Notes: generated from the sequence alone by a model not told the origin. Positions 35,269-44,442 are shown, counted from the stretch's first letter. The stretch: 47,721 nucleotides of DNA from Sporosarcina sp. (GCF_029257255.1 NZ_JARICI010000047.1:1-47721); one strand, 5' to 3'. Made by a program: numbers and translations.

Positions 35269-36645
35269 ATGAAGGAAACGATTGCTACCATTCATATTTA
35301 TCATACCAACGATATACATAGCCATTTTGAAAACTGGCCGCAGATCAAGCGTTTCTTACAAGATCGCAAAGAGCAGGCAGTTCAGGCTGGAGAAGCTTGT
35401 TTCATTTTTGATATCGGCGACCATGTCGACCGCTCACATCCTTATACAGAGGGAACGGTTGGCAAAGGTAATGTGGAGCTATTAAATGAAGCGGGATACG
35501 ATGCTGTAACAATCGGTAATAATGAAGGAATTACGATGTCGAAGGAGTCATTGAATACTCTTTATGAAGATGCTTTATTCGATGTGGTGGTTTGTAATTT
35601 GAAAGACGTAGAAGGTGCGGTGCCTTATTGGATCAAGACCTCTAAAATTCTTGAAACGTCAGACGGCGTCAGAATAGGAATTGTCGGAGCGACTGCACCC
35701 TATTACGCTTTTTACCGTCAGCTTGGCTGGGAGATTATAGAACCGCATAAACAGCTGCAGAAAATCGCCAGCAGGCTGAAGGACGAGTCAGACATAGTGG
35801 TGTGCCTATCGCATTTAGGGATTAATGAAGACAGGCTGCTGGCAGAAGAATGTCCTGAATTCGATGTGATCTTAGGTGCTCACACTCATCATTTGCTGCC
35901 AAATGGAGAGTGGTCAGGTGATACACTGATCGGCGCTGCAGGAAAGTTCGGTCATTATATTGGCCATATCCGTGTAGACGTCGACCGCATGACTAATCAA
36001 GTAGTTTCTATGGAAGCGGAAGTCTTTCCGACGAATGAAATGGAACAGACAACTGAAGATGTGATGGAGATAAAAGGGTATCTTTCTGCAGGTGAAGAAG
36101 CACTGCATGTACCGGTATTCTACAATCCATCCCCTTTATCGCAAAAGCTGACCGGTGACAGTCCGCTGTCGTCATTTTTCGGACGCGCGCTAGTTGCATA
36201 CACAGAAGCAGACTGTGCCCTTTTCAATGCAGGAATATTCCTCGGCAGTTTGGATAAAGGATGGGTGACGAAAGGAGATCTTCACAGTTTGCTGCCGCAT
36301 CCAATTAATCCTTGCCTCGTCACGCTGGATGGTTTGGAGTTACTGGAAGTATATGAACAGTCACTGGATCCCAAGTGGACGGACATGAAAATTAGGGGAC
36401 TTGGTTTTCGCGGTACATTCATGGGTGCTGTGCTCCATGAACATCTATTTCTCAACACAGAAGGTCAGTTGTTTGCCGGCAATCGAATGGTGGAGGCAGG
36501 AAAAAGCTACACACTTGCCACACTTGATATGTTCACATTTGGTTTTTTCTTTCCGTTATTGAAAGAAGCGCCTAAGCAATATATCATGCCCGAAATGCTG
36601 CGTGATGTTCTCGGCTGGTATGGAAGGAAATATTTTAATGACTGA
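35269..36645 (+). CDS. yunD: 5'-nucleotidase-like metallophosphatase YunD
   Basis: 458 residues. The N-terminal calcineurin-type domain shows YHTNDIHSHF (D-x-H), DIGDHVD, GNNEG in place of the usual GNHE, LSHLGI and GAHTHHLLPNG. A C-terminal 5'-nucleotidase substrate domain follows (from about 285). There is no signal peptide, unlike secreted UshA relatives, so it is cytoplasmic. Asn for His in GNNEG appears to be a trait of the YunD group. It hydrolyses phosphate esters with two metal ions; the natural substrate is not known. It begins 6 bases after yunE. Confidence 0.86.
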   Translation: MKETIATIHIYHTNDIHSHFENWPQIKRFLQDRKEQAVQAGEACFIFDIGDHVDRSHPYTEGTVGKGNVELLNEAGYDAVTIGNNEGITMSKESLNTLYEDALFDVVVCNLKDVEGAVPYWIKTSKILETSDGVRIGIVGATAPYYAFYRQLGWEIIEPHKQLQKIASRLKDESDIVVCLSHLGINEDRLLAEECPEFDVILGAHTHHLLPNGEWSGDTLIGAAGKFGHYIGHIRVDVDRMTNQVVSMEAEVFPTNEMEQTTEDVMEIKGYLSAGEEALHVPVFYNPSPLSQKLTGDSPLSSFFGRALVAYTEADCALFNAGIFLGSLDKGWVTKGDLHSLLPHPINPCLVTLDGLELLEVYEQSLDPKWTDMKIRGLGFRGTFMGAVLHEHLFLNTEGQLFAGNRMVEAGKSYTLATLDMFTFGFFFPLLKEAPKQYIMPEMLRDVLGWYGRKYFND

Positions 36646-36654
36646 TAGTTATGC

Positions 36655-36691
36655 ACGCCTCCTGACTCGCATAAAGTGAAGCAGGAGGCGT
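36655..36691 (+). promoter_or_regulatory. Hairpin that buries the yunB ribosome binding site
   Basis: ACGCCTCCTG (36655-36664) and CAGGAGGCGT (36682-36691) form a perfect 10-bp stem with a 17-base loop. The 3' arm contains AGGAGG (36683-36688), the ribosome site 7 bases before the yunB ATG. It is followed by CTTTAT, so it may also act as a weak terminator of yunD. Confidence 0.7.
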
Positions 36692-36695
36692 CTTT

Positions 36696-37463
36696 ATGCG
36701 GTTTTATACAAATCAAAAAAAACCAAGAAAAACGCGGCAGGCAACAAATTGGCTGCGGTTCATCATTCCGACCATTATTGTGGCAGTCGCCTTATTCTTT
36801 TATTATGTAAATAAACAATTGACCCCAATCTATACTGAATATGCGGAAATTCAAACACAGAAAATAGCCAGTTATGTCATCAGCCAGGCAATTCAGGCGC
36901 GTTCTTCCAGTGTCTATGATATCAATGAAATCATAGAAAATGTACCGGATGACACCAGTGATACCGTGACGACGAAATTTAATGCGGAAATTATCCAGCA
37001 GGTCATGGCAGAAATGCATCAACTGGTAGAAGATCATTTGGAACGAGCTGAAGGCGGAGATCTGGATATGCTGCCGCCGCTCGGGGATTTGGAATACAAT
37101 CCAGATATGATGCAAAAAGAGCAAGGGATCGTGTTTTTTGTTCCGCTCGGTCAGGCGACAAATATTCCGTTAATCGGTAACCTCGGTCCCAAAATTCCGA
37201 TACGTTTTCATGTCGTAGGAGATGTCCATGCCAACGTTGAAACCAATTTAGTAGAATTTGGTATTAACAATGCTTACGTGGAATTAAATTTAGTGCTGCA
37301 AGTAAATGTACAGATCATCGTGCCGCTCGCGACGAGCAAAAGTGTTGTGGAACAGAAGATGCCAGTGGCGATTGGTTTAATCAGAGGAAAGGTACCTCAA
37401 ATTTATTCTAAGGGTGAACAGACACCGGCACAAATTGAAGTGCCGCTAGAGAAAGAGGATTAA
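36696..37463 (+). CDS. yunB: Sporulation protein YunB
   Basis: 255 residues. A basic N-terminus and one membrane helix (about 21-40) are followed by an external domain (TEYAEIQTQKIASYVISQAI, then FFVPLGQATNIPLIGNLGPK and EFGINNAYVELNLVLQVNVQ) typical of YunB. In B. subtilis it is expressed under sigma-E in the mother cell and needed for normal sporulation. Its ribosome site lies in the 3' arm of a stable hairpin starting after yunD. A sigma-E promoter was not convincingly located. Confidence 0.9.
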   Translation: MRFYTNQKKPRKTRQATNWLRFIIPTIIVAVALFFYYVNKQLTPIYTEYAEIQTQKIASYVISQAIQARSSSVYDINEIIENVPDDTSDTVTTKFNAEIIQQVMAEMHQLVEDHLERAEGGDLDMLPPLGDLEYNPDMMQKEQGIVFFVPLGQATNIPLIGNLGPKIPIRFHVVGDVHANVETNLVEFGINNAYVELNLVLQVNVQIIVPLATSKSVVEQKMPVAIGLIRGKVPQIYSKGEQTPAQIEVPLEKED

Positions 37464-37524
37464 ATGGGTATTGTGAACGTTGTCGATTATTGCTACACTT
37501 AGATATAGAAGAATATCGAGACTT

Positions 37525-37795
37525 ACGTAGAGGCTGCATTGTTTATAAGTATCTTGCAAGAGAGTGACGTCCGTGACTGCAAGTGAAAGGAGACGATGCC
37601 GAAGTCTGAGAAGGGTCAACTTCTCAGGTTGGGGTTATTTCGAAAAGGAATGACACTGTCATACAGCGAAATGTATGGAGGACTACAACAGCCAGATGAT
37701 CTGCATCCACTTACTTAGTGTCATGCTGAATGATCTGCAGATGAACTCAGCCGGCTCCTACACGTTAGTATAACTTGTCGGAGCGGGCTTTTTAT
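37525..37795 (+). ncRNA. Lysine riboswitch (L-box) with terminator
   Basis: The aptamer runs from GTAGAGG (37527, pairing with CTAC at 37683-37686) through ATAAGTA, GTGAAAGG, GATGCCGAAGT, the TCTGAGAAG / CTTCTCAGG arm, TTGGGGTTATTTCG and CACTGTCAT to GTATGGAGGACTAC. These are the conserved blocks of L-boxes. The platform ends in a stem AGCCGGCTCC / GGAGCGGGCT (37749-37758 and 37780-37789, one mismatch) plus TTTTT. In L-boxes, lysine binding promotes termination. It controls the transporter at 37874. Confidence 0.92.
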
Positions 37796-37873
37796 CTGTT
37801 AATAGCTATTTGTTCTTCATATCATTTAGCATGTTCGGTATTGTCTAGCAACTAGGAAAGAGGAGGAATTAAC

Positions 37874-39442
37874 ATGATTGGAACATGGGTATCCATTTTG
37901 CCTCCTGTTATCGCCATTGTAATGGTATTGGTGACGAGGAGAGTATTATTGTCTTTAGGAGCGGGGATTGTTACTGCAGCCTTTCTGATCGCGTCTTTTT
38001 CGCCGGTAGAGACATTAAAAAACGTCTGGACGGCAATGACGATTTCATTTTGGGATGGCGGACTAAATACGTATAACCTATTTATTATGCTATTTTTATT
38101 ACTGCTTGGTGTCATTACTGCGTTTGTCAGCCTGTCTGGCGGGAGCGCAGCGTTTGCAAGGTGGGCAGTGACACGGATTCGTACAAAACGTGGAGCGAAA
38201 TTGCTGACGGTGATTTTAGGGATTGCTATTTTCGTTGATGACTATTTCAATTCATTAGCAGTCGGCCAGATTGCGAGACCGATCACGGATCAACATAAAA
38301 TATCGCGTGCAAAACTGGCTTATTTCATTGACTCGACGTCTGCACCCATCTGTGTAGTCTCACCGATTTCAAGCTGGGGCGCATTTCTGATAGGGCAACT
38401 GGCTATTATACTTGGCACGACAGCAGCGGTCACTTACTCACCGCTGACAGCGTTCATCATGATGGCGCCAATGAACTTTTATGTCATAGCGACGCTTTCC
38501 ATGGTCTTTTTCTTCGCATGGACGAACAACGACTTTTTCGAAATGAAAAAGCATGAGGACCGTGCCATCAATGAAGGTGCATTATACGATCCGGATAAAG
38601 AAATTCCTGGGGAGCTTAAGGAAGATTTCCCGGAGCATAACCATGGAAAAGTAATTGATCTGGTAGCACCTATCGTGACACTAATTGTTGTTACACTCGG
38701 CATGATGGTCTATACAGGATACAAAGAAGCGGGCGTCTTCAATATTTGGGCAATTTTCGAGAATACGGATGTACCGAAATCACTAGTGATTGGCGGAATT
38801 ACCGCAACGGTTTTAGCGATGATCTTGTATATGATGCAAATGAAAGTAAATAAAACGGCAAGTTATTCCTGGATGGGCCGTGCATTTATCAGCGGTTTAA
38901 AAGCTATGATGCCGGCGATTCTGATTTTAATATTTGCATGGGGTCTGACAGAATTGATTGCTACTCTCGATACGGGTCTCTTCCTTTCTGAAACGGTGGA
39001 GAAATTTAATATTCCGGTAGCTTTCCTGCCTGTGCTGATATTCGTTTTAGCAGGTCTGATGGCATTTTCTACAGGAACTTCATGGGGGTCTTTCGGTATT
39101 CTAATGCCAATTGCAGGAACCATTATGGTCAATGCAGCTCCGGAATTATTATTGCCGGCTTTGGCAGCAGTTCTTGCAGGAGCAGTTTTTGGAGATCACT
39201 GTTCGCCGATTTCAGACACAACGATCCTGTCTTCTACGGGAGCGGGTTGTAACCATATGGATCACGTAGCGACTCAGCTACCGTATGCAATGGTTGCCGC
39301 AAGCGTTGCGGCTTCAGGATATTTCGTTCTTGGACTGACTGGTTCTGTATGGATTGGATTAGCAGCAGTTGTTATTATCTTAATAGTATTATTTACGTAT
39401 TGGACAGCCAAAGGCAGACAGCGTCAGGCACATACAGCGTAA
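37874..39442 (+). CDS. NhaC-family transporter under lysine control (probable lysine importer)
   Basis: 522 residues, about 12 helices. The family call rests on AIFVDDYFNSLAVGQIARPI, STSAPICVVSPISSW and GDHCSPISDTTILSSTGAGC, the conserved NhaC blocks. NhaC members exchange Na+ and H+, but those preceded by a lysine riboswitch have been proposed as lysine transporters (LysW type), and the leader here supports that. GAGGAGG precedes the ATG. It is monocistronic. Specificity by sequence alone is not proven. Confidence 0.85.
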   Translation: MIGTWVSILPPVIAIVMVLVTRRVLLSLGAGIVTAAFLIASFSPVETLKNVWTAMTISFWDGGLNTYNLFIMLFLLLLGVITAFVSLSGGSAAFARWAVTRIRTKRGAKLLTVILGIAIFVDDYFNSLAVGQIARPITDQHKISRAKLAYFIDSTSAPICVVSPISSWGAFLIGQLAIILGTTAAVTYSPLTAFIMMAPMNFYVIATLSMVFFFAWTNNDFFEMKKHEDRAINEGALYDPDKEIPGELKEDFPEHNHGKVIDLVAPIVTLIVVTLGMMVYTGYKEAGVFNIWAIFENTDVPKSLVIGGITATVLAMILYMMQMKVNKTASYSWMGRAFISGLKAMMPAILILIFAWGLTELIATLDTGLFLSETVEKFNIPVAFLPVLIFVLAGLMAFSTGTSWGSFGILMPIAGTIMVNAAPELLLPALAAVLAGAVFGDHCSPISDTTILSSTGAGCNHMDHVATQLPYAMVAASVAASGYFVLGLTGSVWIGLAAVVIILIVLFTYWTAKGRQRQAHTA

Positions 39443-39448
39443 ACCTAA

Positions 39449-39490
39449 TTTAGACTAAGAGTACCAGTAGTGTGGTTCTCTTAGTCTAAA
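39449..39490. repeat. Hairpin after the NhaC gene
   Basis: The 13-bp perfect inverted repeat TTTAGACTAAGAG / CTCTTAGTCTAAA (39449-39461 and 39478-39490), with extra inner pairs TACC/GGT, ends in A residues, not T, on the plus strand. It may still stop transcription but is not a canonical terminator. Confidence 0.6.
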
Positions 39491-39498
39491 AAAATGCT

Positions 39499-39527
39499 TT
39501 GACATCTTCAAAAGTCCTGTTTATACT
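39499..39527 (+). promoter_or_regulatory. Sigma-A promoter of the NSS transporter operon
   Basis: TTGACA (39499-39504) and TATACT (39522-39527) with a 17-base spacer, 80 bases before the start codon. Confidence 0.75.
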
Positions 39528-39607
39528 AAATATACGGAACTAGAATTATCAGAAAAAAGAGAATGGTGTTAAGTTTGTGAATAATAATTTTGAAGGGGGA
39601 GAGCAGA

Positions 39608-41128
39608 ATGGAAAATCGTTCACAATGGGGAACGAGAGCAGGCTTTATATTAGCAGCAGTGGGTTCGGCAATCGGACTAGGTAATATTTGGCGCTTTCCG
39701 TATGTCGCATATGAAAATGGCGGGGGAGCGTTTTTTATTCCGTATCTGTTCGCATTGCTGACAGCAGGTATTCCGATCTTGATCATGGAATTCACAATCG
39801 GGCATAAGTACCGTGGATCAGCGCCGCTTTCCTTTTTCCGTTTAGGCGGTAAAAAGACGGAATTTTTAGGCTGGTGGGGGATATTTGTATCGTTTGTCAT
39901 TTCTACCTACTATGCCGTCATCATTGCATGGGCAATGAAGTATACGATTTACTCATTTGGTTTGTCCTGGGGTCAGGACACGGGAGCTTTCTTCATTAAC
40001 GATGTCTTGAAACGTGCCGATAATCCGGGGGAAATCGGAGGATTAGTGGGAGGCGTTGCATTACCGCTTCTGCTTGTATGGGTCATTTGTTTCTTTATCT
40101 TACTTGGCGGTGTCAAGAAAGGGATCGAGCTGGCGAATCGGATATTTATTCCTGTCCTTTTTATACTCTTTTTATTCGTCGTCATTCGTGCGATTACACT
40201 TGACGGGGCAATGGTAGGATTGGATGCATTCTTCAAACCTAATCTTGAGCAGCTGATGAATCCGCGTGTGTGGGTAGCTGCATACGGACATATCTTCTTT
40301 AGTTTATCCATCGCATTTGCGATCATGATTACGTACGCAAGTTATTTGCCAAAGAAGTCGGATATTACGAATAACGCATTCATTACGGGTTTTGCCAACT
40401 CATCTGTTGAACTACTTGCGGGTATCGGGGTGTTTGCGGTACTTGGATTCATGGCAACTCAGCAAGGTGTGGATGTAAGTGAAGTGGCAGCAGCAGGAGT
40501 AGGGCTGGCCTTCGTTGTATTCCCGGAAATCATCAATCAGATGCCGGGTATGAACGGAATCTTTGGAGCTTTCTTCTTCCTGTCATTAGTCCTGGCGGGT
40601 ATTACATCACTTATATCGATATGTGAAACGTACATTGCAGGATTATCTGATAAATTCAATATTTCAAGACGCCGTTCCGTTACAATCGGTGTCGGTCTTT
40701 CAGGATTAATCTCTATGCTGTACGCAACAAATGGCGGACTGTACTTCCTTGATGCAGCAGACTACTTTATCAACCAATTCGGTATTGCTGTAATCGGTCT
40801 GGTAGAAGTAATCTTGCTGGCATGGGTATTCAGAAAGCTTGGCGTATTCGAACAGCATGCCAATGCAGTATCTGATATCCGTTTAGGTTGGTGGTGGAAA
40901 GTGTCATTGACAGTGATCACGCCACTTTTACTTGGAACCATGATGTTCTTCCTGATCAAAGACAATATTGCTGAAAACTATGAAGGATATCCGACATCGT
41001 TCTTATGGACGATCGGTTGGCCGGTTGCCATTGGCGCATTTGTCATGTCCATCGTATTCACTGCGTTTAAGTGGAAGGACAATACACGAATTACAACAGA
41101 CTATGAAGATGATAAAGGAGGGCTTTAA
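39608..41128 (+). CDS. Sodium-dependent NSS family transporter (large subunit, MetP-type)
   Basis: 506 residues from ATG 39608, after AAGGGGGAGAGCAG. NSS family: WGTRAGFILAAVGSAIGLGN then IWRFPY at the N-terminus, and about 12 helices including AFFFLSLVLAGITS. These carriers take up amino acids with Na+. The next gene encodes a 45-residue partner like MetS of Corynebacterium MetPS, so methionine or alanine uptake is likely. The two are linked by a ribosome site (AAAGGAGG) inside this gene's end. Confidence 0.88.
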   Translation: MENRSQWGTRAGFILAAVGSAIGLGNIWRFPYVAYENGGGAFFIPYLFALLTAGIPILIMEFTIGHKYRGSAPLSFFRLGGKKTEFLGWWGIFVSFVISTYYAVIIAWAMKYTIYSFGLSWGQDTGAFFINDVLKRADNPGEIGGLVGGVALPLLLVWVICFFILLGGVKKGIELANRIFIPVLFILFLFVVIRAITLDGAMVGLDAFFKPNLEQLMNPRVWVAAYGHIFFSLSIAFAIMITYASYLPKKSDITNNAFITGFANSSVELLAGIGVFAVLGFMATQQGVDVSEVAAAGVGLAFVVFPEIINQMPGMNGIFGAFFFLSLVLAGITSLISICETYIAGLSDKFNISRRRSVTIGVGLSGLISMLYATNGGLYFLDAADYFINQFGIAVIGLVEVILLAWVFRKLGVFEQHANAVSDIRLGWWWKVSLTVITPLLLGTMMFFLIKDNIAENYEGYPTSFLWTIGWPVAIGAFVMSIVFTAFKWKDNTRITTDYEDDKGGL

Positions 41129-41266
41129 ATGGATAATGCAATGAGTGGCTCTGCGATACTCATGATGCTGGTTGGTGTGACAATCATCTGGGGTGGTCTA
41201 TTTTTAAGCATCTTCTATGCAACTATCTTGTCGAAGTTCAAGAAGAAGTACAAAACTGAACAGTAA
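41129..41266 (+). CDS. metS: MetS-type small subunit of NSS transporter
   Basis: 45 residues, start codon right after the large-subunit stop (TAA then ATG), with AAAGGAGG 7-8 bases upstream. One membrane helix (GSAILMMLVGVTIIWGGLFL, about 7-26) followed by a basic tail FKKKYKTEQ. The SGSAI..M...V.IIWGG signature is that of methionine/alanine importer small subunits. MetS is required for MetP function in Corynebacterium. It is followed by a terminator. Confidence 0.85.
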   Translation: MDNAMSGSAILMMLVGVTIIWGGLFLSIFYATILSKFKKKYKTEQ

Positions 41267-41273
41267 TCGATAG

Positions 41274-41308
41274 ACGTCTGCAGTGTACTTTGCTGCAGTC
41301 GTTTTTTT
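41274..41308 (+). terminator. Terminator after metS
   Basis: ACGTCTGCAG and CTGCAGTCGT (41274-41283 and 41293-41302) pair with one T-T mismatch, followed by seven T residues. Confidence 0.8.
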
Positions 41309-41420
41309 ATTGATTGTCAGGAATTATTGTTCGATGCAAGTGCGAACTTAATTGAAGGTTTTCTGAATTTATGTTACATTGACATGAGTAGAATCTATCA
41401 AAAGAATGGAGTAGGTAGCC

Positions 41421-42371
41421 TTGTCGTGTAGACCTGAAACCGGAAGGAAGACAGAGCATATTAAGAAGCCGGATTGGCTGAAGATTAAGCTAAACACCAA
41501 CGAGAATTATACAGGTTTAAAGAAATTAATGCGTGAGAAAAATTTACATACAGTGTGTGAAGAAGCGCGTTGCCCGAATATACATGAGTGCTGGGGAGAG
41601 CGCCGTACTGCGACCTTCATGATCCTAGGTGCTGTATGTACAAGAGCTTGCCGCTTCTGTGCAGTTAAAACAGGTTTGCCGAACGAACTGGATACAGCAG
41701 AACCGGAACGCGTGGCAGAATCAGTTGAACTGATGAACTTAAAGCACGTTGTTGTGACAGCGGTTGCACGTGATGATCTGAAAGACGGAGGTTCGGGTAT
41801 CTTTGCGGAAACGATCCGCGCGATCCGCCGCAGCAATCCTTTCACTACCATTGAAGTGCTGCCATCCGATATGGGCGGGGAACGTGATAATCTGCAGCGT
41901 CTGATGGATGCTAAGCCTGACATTCTAAACCACAATATTGAAACGGTTCGCCGCTTGACACCGAGAATCCGTGCACGTGCAACCTATGATCGTTCATTAG
42001 AATTGTTGTTACGTGCGAAAGAAATGTATCCGGAGATTCCAACTAAATCTTCATTGATGGTAGGGCTTGGGGAAACAGTAGAGGAAATCATCGAAACGAT
42101 GGATGATCTTCGTGCGCATGACGTCGATATTATGACAATCGGCCAATACTTGCAGCCGACAAAAAAACACGCAAAAGTGGTAAAGTATTATTCGCCGGAT
42201 GAATTCGGTGAACTACGCAAGATTGCAATGGAAAAAGGGTTCTCGCATTGTGAGGCCGGGCCGCTAGTTCGCTCCAGCTACCACGCTGACGAGCAAGTCA
42301 ATGCTGCTGCTAAGGAAAAGCAGCGCAAAGGCGACGAGCAGCTTGAGCTGGAACAGCAAGCGAGCAGCTAA
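41421..42371 (+). CDS. lipA: Lipoyl synthase
   Basis: 316 residues from TTG 41421, with GGAG 9 bases upstream. The auxiliary 4Fe-4S cluster ligands are Cys46, Cys51 and Cys57 ([12 protein letters not shown]), and the radical SAM ligands are Cys73, Cys77 and Cys80 (CTRACRFC). The C-terminal [10 protein letters not shown] supplies the Ser ligand of the auxiliary cluster. It inserts two sulfur atoms into octanoyl-protein (GcvH or E2) to give lipoyl groups, using up its auxiliary cluster. Fe-S carriers yutI and yutM are nearby. The next gene begins within 20 bases of its stop. Confidence 0.95.
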   Translation: MSCRPETGRKTEHIKKPDWLKIKLNTNENYTGLKKLMREKNLHTVCEEARCPNIHECWGERRTATFMILGAVCTRACRFCAVKTGLPNELDTAEPERVAESVELMNLKHVVVTAVARDDLKDGGSGIFAETIRAIRRSNPFTTIEVLPSDMGGERDNLQRLMDAKPDILNHNIETVRRLTPRIRARATYDRSLELLLRAKEMYPEIPTKSSLMVGLGETVEEIIETMDDLRAHDVDIMTIGQYLQPTKKHAKVVKYYSPDEFGELRKIAMEKGFSHCEAGPLVRSSYHADEQVNAAAKEKQRKGDEQLELEQQASS

Positions 42372-42390
42372 TATGGAAGTGAAGCTTAAT

Positions 42391-42714
42391 ATGGTCATTT
42401 TAGAGAATATGCAGTATGAAATAGCAGAAGAATTCCGGGAAGGTTTTGACGAGGAAGCACTAAATGAACGATTTAGTGAAGTACTCTTGAAGTATGATTA
42501 TATTCTGGGTGATTGGGGCTATGGACAGTTGCGGTTAAAAGGTTTTTTTGATGACCGCAATGCCAAATCAACCTATGAAACGAAAATCAGCACGGTACAG
42601 GATTATATTTATGAATACTGTAACTTCGGGTGCGCCTATTTCATTTTGAAGAAAATCGGGAAAGTGAAACCTGAATCGCAAGAAAAACAACAACCGGAAA
42701 CTGAACAAGATTAA
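42391..42714 (+). CDS. yutD: DUF1027 family protein YutD
   Basis: 107 residues from ATG 42391, with GGAAGTGAAG upstream; ATG 42373 in the same frame is possible but has no ribosome site. The conserved block YDYILGDWGYGQLRLKGFFD and the EYCNFGCAYFIL motif are those of YutD. Function is unknown; the fold is small and soluble. It is transcribed with lipA. A Gln/Glu-rich tail ends the protein. Confidence 0.82.
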   Translation: MVILENMQYEIAEEFREGFDEEALNERFSEVLLKYDYILGDWGYGQLRLKGFFDDRNAKSTYETKISTVQDYIYEYCNFGCAYFILKKIGKVKPESQEKQQPETEQD

Positions 42715-42811
42715 AATGAAAGCTTCGGGAAAATTAGCCCGGAGCTTTTATTTGTTTGATCAAAAATATGATAAGATAGAAGAAGTTAATGAATAGGGAG
42801 GAAGAGGCGTT

Positions 42812-43258
42812 ATGTATTTCGTCGATCAGAAACAAATCAGTAAGACACTTGCGTATATGGAACAGCTGCTTCGTATTTTTGAAAAGGAAAGCGGCTGGCA
42901 GCAGAACGAATTAAACAAGTTGGCACTTGAACGTATTGCACACGGTTTAATTGAAGGAATCATTGACGTTGGTAATTCCATGATTGATGGATTTATTATG
43001 AGAGATCCTGGCAGCTATGAGGATATTATCGATATTCTGGAAGATGAAAAAGTGATCACAACGGAGCAGGCTGACCCGTTACGAGCGCTTATTTCATTGC
43101 GGCCGATGATTGTCCGCCAATTTACTGAAGTTAAGACACTTGAAGTGGAACAAGCAATCCGTGCGACGTCAGAAGAGTTAAGGCAGTTTCCGAAACAAGT
43201 CCGTGATTATCTAGAGAATGAATTAGGGCCTGTTTCTGCGTTTCTGCCGACGGAGTAA
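42812..43258 (+). CDS. yutE: HepT-like DUF86 family protein YutE
   Basis: 148 residues, all helical by appearance, similar to B. subtilis YutE. DUF86 (HepT) toxins carry an R-x4-6-H RNase motif; here the corresponding region reads LISLRPMIVRQFTEV without the His, and no MntA-type antitoxin nucleotidyltransferase is adjacent. It is therefore unlikely to be an active toxin. AGGGAGGAAGAGGCGTT precedes the ATG. The stop overlaps the first ATG of the yutF frame. Confidence 0.8.
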   Translation: MYFVDQKQISKTLAYMEQLLRIFEKESGWQQNELNKLALERIAHGLIEGIIDVGNSMIDGFIMRDPGSYEDIIDILEDEKVITTEQADPLRALISLRPMIVRQFTEVKTLEVEQAIRATSEELRQFPKQVRDYLENELGPVSAFLPTE

Positions 43259-43263
43259 TGGGT

Positions 43264-44031
43264 ATGACAAACTATAAGGCGTATTGTCTGGATTTAGACG
43301 GCACGATGTATCGTGGAAAAGAACCTATTGCAGAGGCAGTGGATTTCGTCAATGGGTGTCAGGCTGCAGGTGCAGAGACGTATTTCATTACGAATAATGC
43401 GGCCTTGACACGTGCCGCGCAGCAAAAGAAACTGGCGGAATTTGGTGTGCAGACAGATGTTGATCATATTATGAATTCTGCAATTGCGCTCGCTAGGTAC
43501 TGTAAACAAAATTATGCAGGTGCCCGTGTCATGATGATCGGTGAAGAAGGTCTGGAAGAGGCATTGGCGGCCGAAAAAATTACGATTACCAATGAAAATC
43601 CCGATATCGTGATGATGGGACTGGACCGTCAGATTACGTACAGTAAGCTGGCGGAAGCCTGTCTTGCGATACGCAACGGCGCAAAGTTTTTCGGGACCAA
43701 TGAAGATAAGAAGTTTCCTACTGAGCGGGGATTAGTGCCGGGCAACGGCTCCTTCCTTCATTTAATGGAAGCCGCAACGGGAACGACACCTATCGTAGTA
43801 GGAAAGCCTGCACCATACATGCTTGAGTTCATTCAACAGCAAGGCGATTATGCTAAAGAGGAAATGGTACTGATCGGAGACAATTACGATACGGATATCT
43901 TGGCAGGCATCCGCTATGGCATTGATACAGCATATGTCGCTACCGGCGTAACGCCGGCAGAAGAAGTGCTGATTAAAGAAGTTTTGCCGACGTATGTCCT
44001 TCCTTCATTGGCGGACTGGCCAAAAAAATAA
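43264..44031 (+). CDS. yutF: HAD-family phosphatase YutF
   Basis: 255 residues from ATG 43264, with GGAG 8 bases upstream inside yutE; ATG 43258 is too close to that site. HAD motifs are present: I LDLDGTMYRG (about 9-18), II FITNNAALT, III VGKPAPYML, IV LIGDNYDTDILAG. The cap is of the NagD / C2a type. It dephosphorylates small phosphorylated sugars or related metabolites. It is coupled with yutE. Confidence 0.9.
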   Translation: MTNYKAYCLDLDGTMYRGKEPIAEAVDFVNGCQAAGAETYFITNNAALTRAAQQKKLAEFGVQTDVDHIMNSAIALARYCKQNYAGARVMMIGEEGLEEALAAEKITITNENPDIVMMGLDRQITYSKLAEACLAIRNGAKFFGTNEDKKFPTERGLVPGNGSFLHLMEAATGTTPIVVGKPAPYMLEFIQQQGDYAKEEMVLIGDNYDTDILAGIRYGIDTAYVATGVTPAEEVLIKEVLPTYVLPSLADWPKK

Positions 44032-44060
44032 GCATAGCAACTTGCGCTATGCTGTTTCTT
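44031..44060. terminator. Bidirectional terminator between yutF and yuzB
   Basis: AGCATAGC / GCTATGCT (44031-44038 and 44046-44053). On the plus strand GTTTCTT follows; on the minus strand TATTTTTTT follows, a stronger signal for yuzB. Confidence 0.82.
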
Positions 44061-44066
44061 ATATAG

Positions 44067-44303
44067 TTAAAAAAGTGGGTTTTCCTCGATGAACTGGTAA
44101 ATTGCTTTTGTCAGTTCATCAGGCGTATCCGCTTCAACAAGTTCACCGTTGACAATCGCATATAACGTATCCGCACATTTTGTGCAGTAGCTCAAACATC
44201 CGTACTCAAGTACATCAATGTTCGGGTCTCTTTCTAATGTCTCGAATACCGGATAGGAACCATTCGCCAAATTACTGATACAAAATTCCACGATGGGATT
44301 CAT
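44067..44303 (-). CDS. yuzB: UPF0349 family protein YuzB
   Basis: 78 residues from ATG 44303, the length of B. subtilis YuzB; GAGGTG lies 6 bases upstream. Cys residues in EFCISNL (8th position) and [10 protein letters not shown], four in all, suggest a redox or metal-binding role like a small thioredoxin/ferredoxin-type fold. Function is unknown. It is divergent from yutJ. Confidence 0.85.
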   Translation of the reverse strand: MNPIVEFCISNLANGSYPVFETLERDPNIDVLEYGCLSYCTKCADTLYAIVNGELVEADTPDELTKAIYQFIEENPLF

Positions 44304-44442
44304 CTTTCTCACCTCGCTATTAGAAATGGTACTCTTTTTTTAGATATGCGTCAATGAACATGGCATATTGTGAAAAGAATCACATACTGCTATAATAGCA
44401 AATGAGGTTTGAGCGGAAATATAGACATAGAAGGAGAACATT

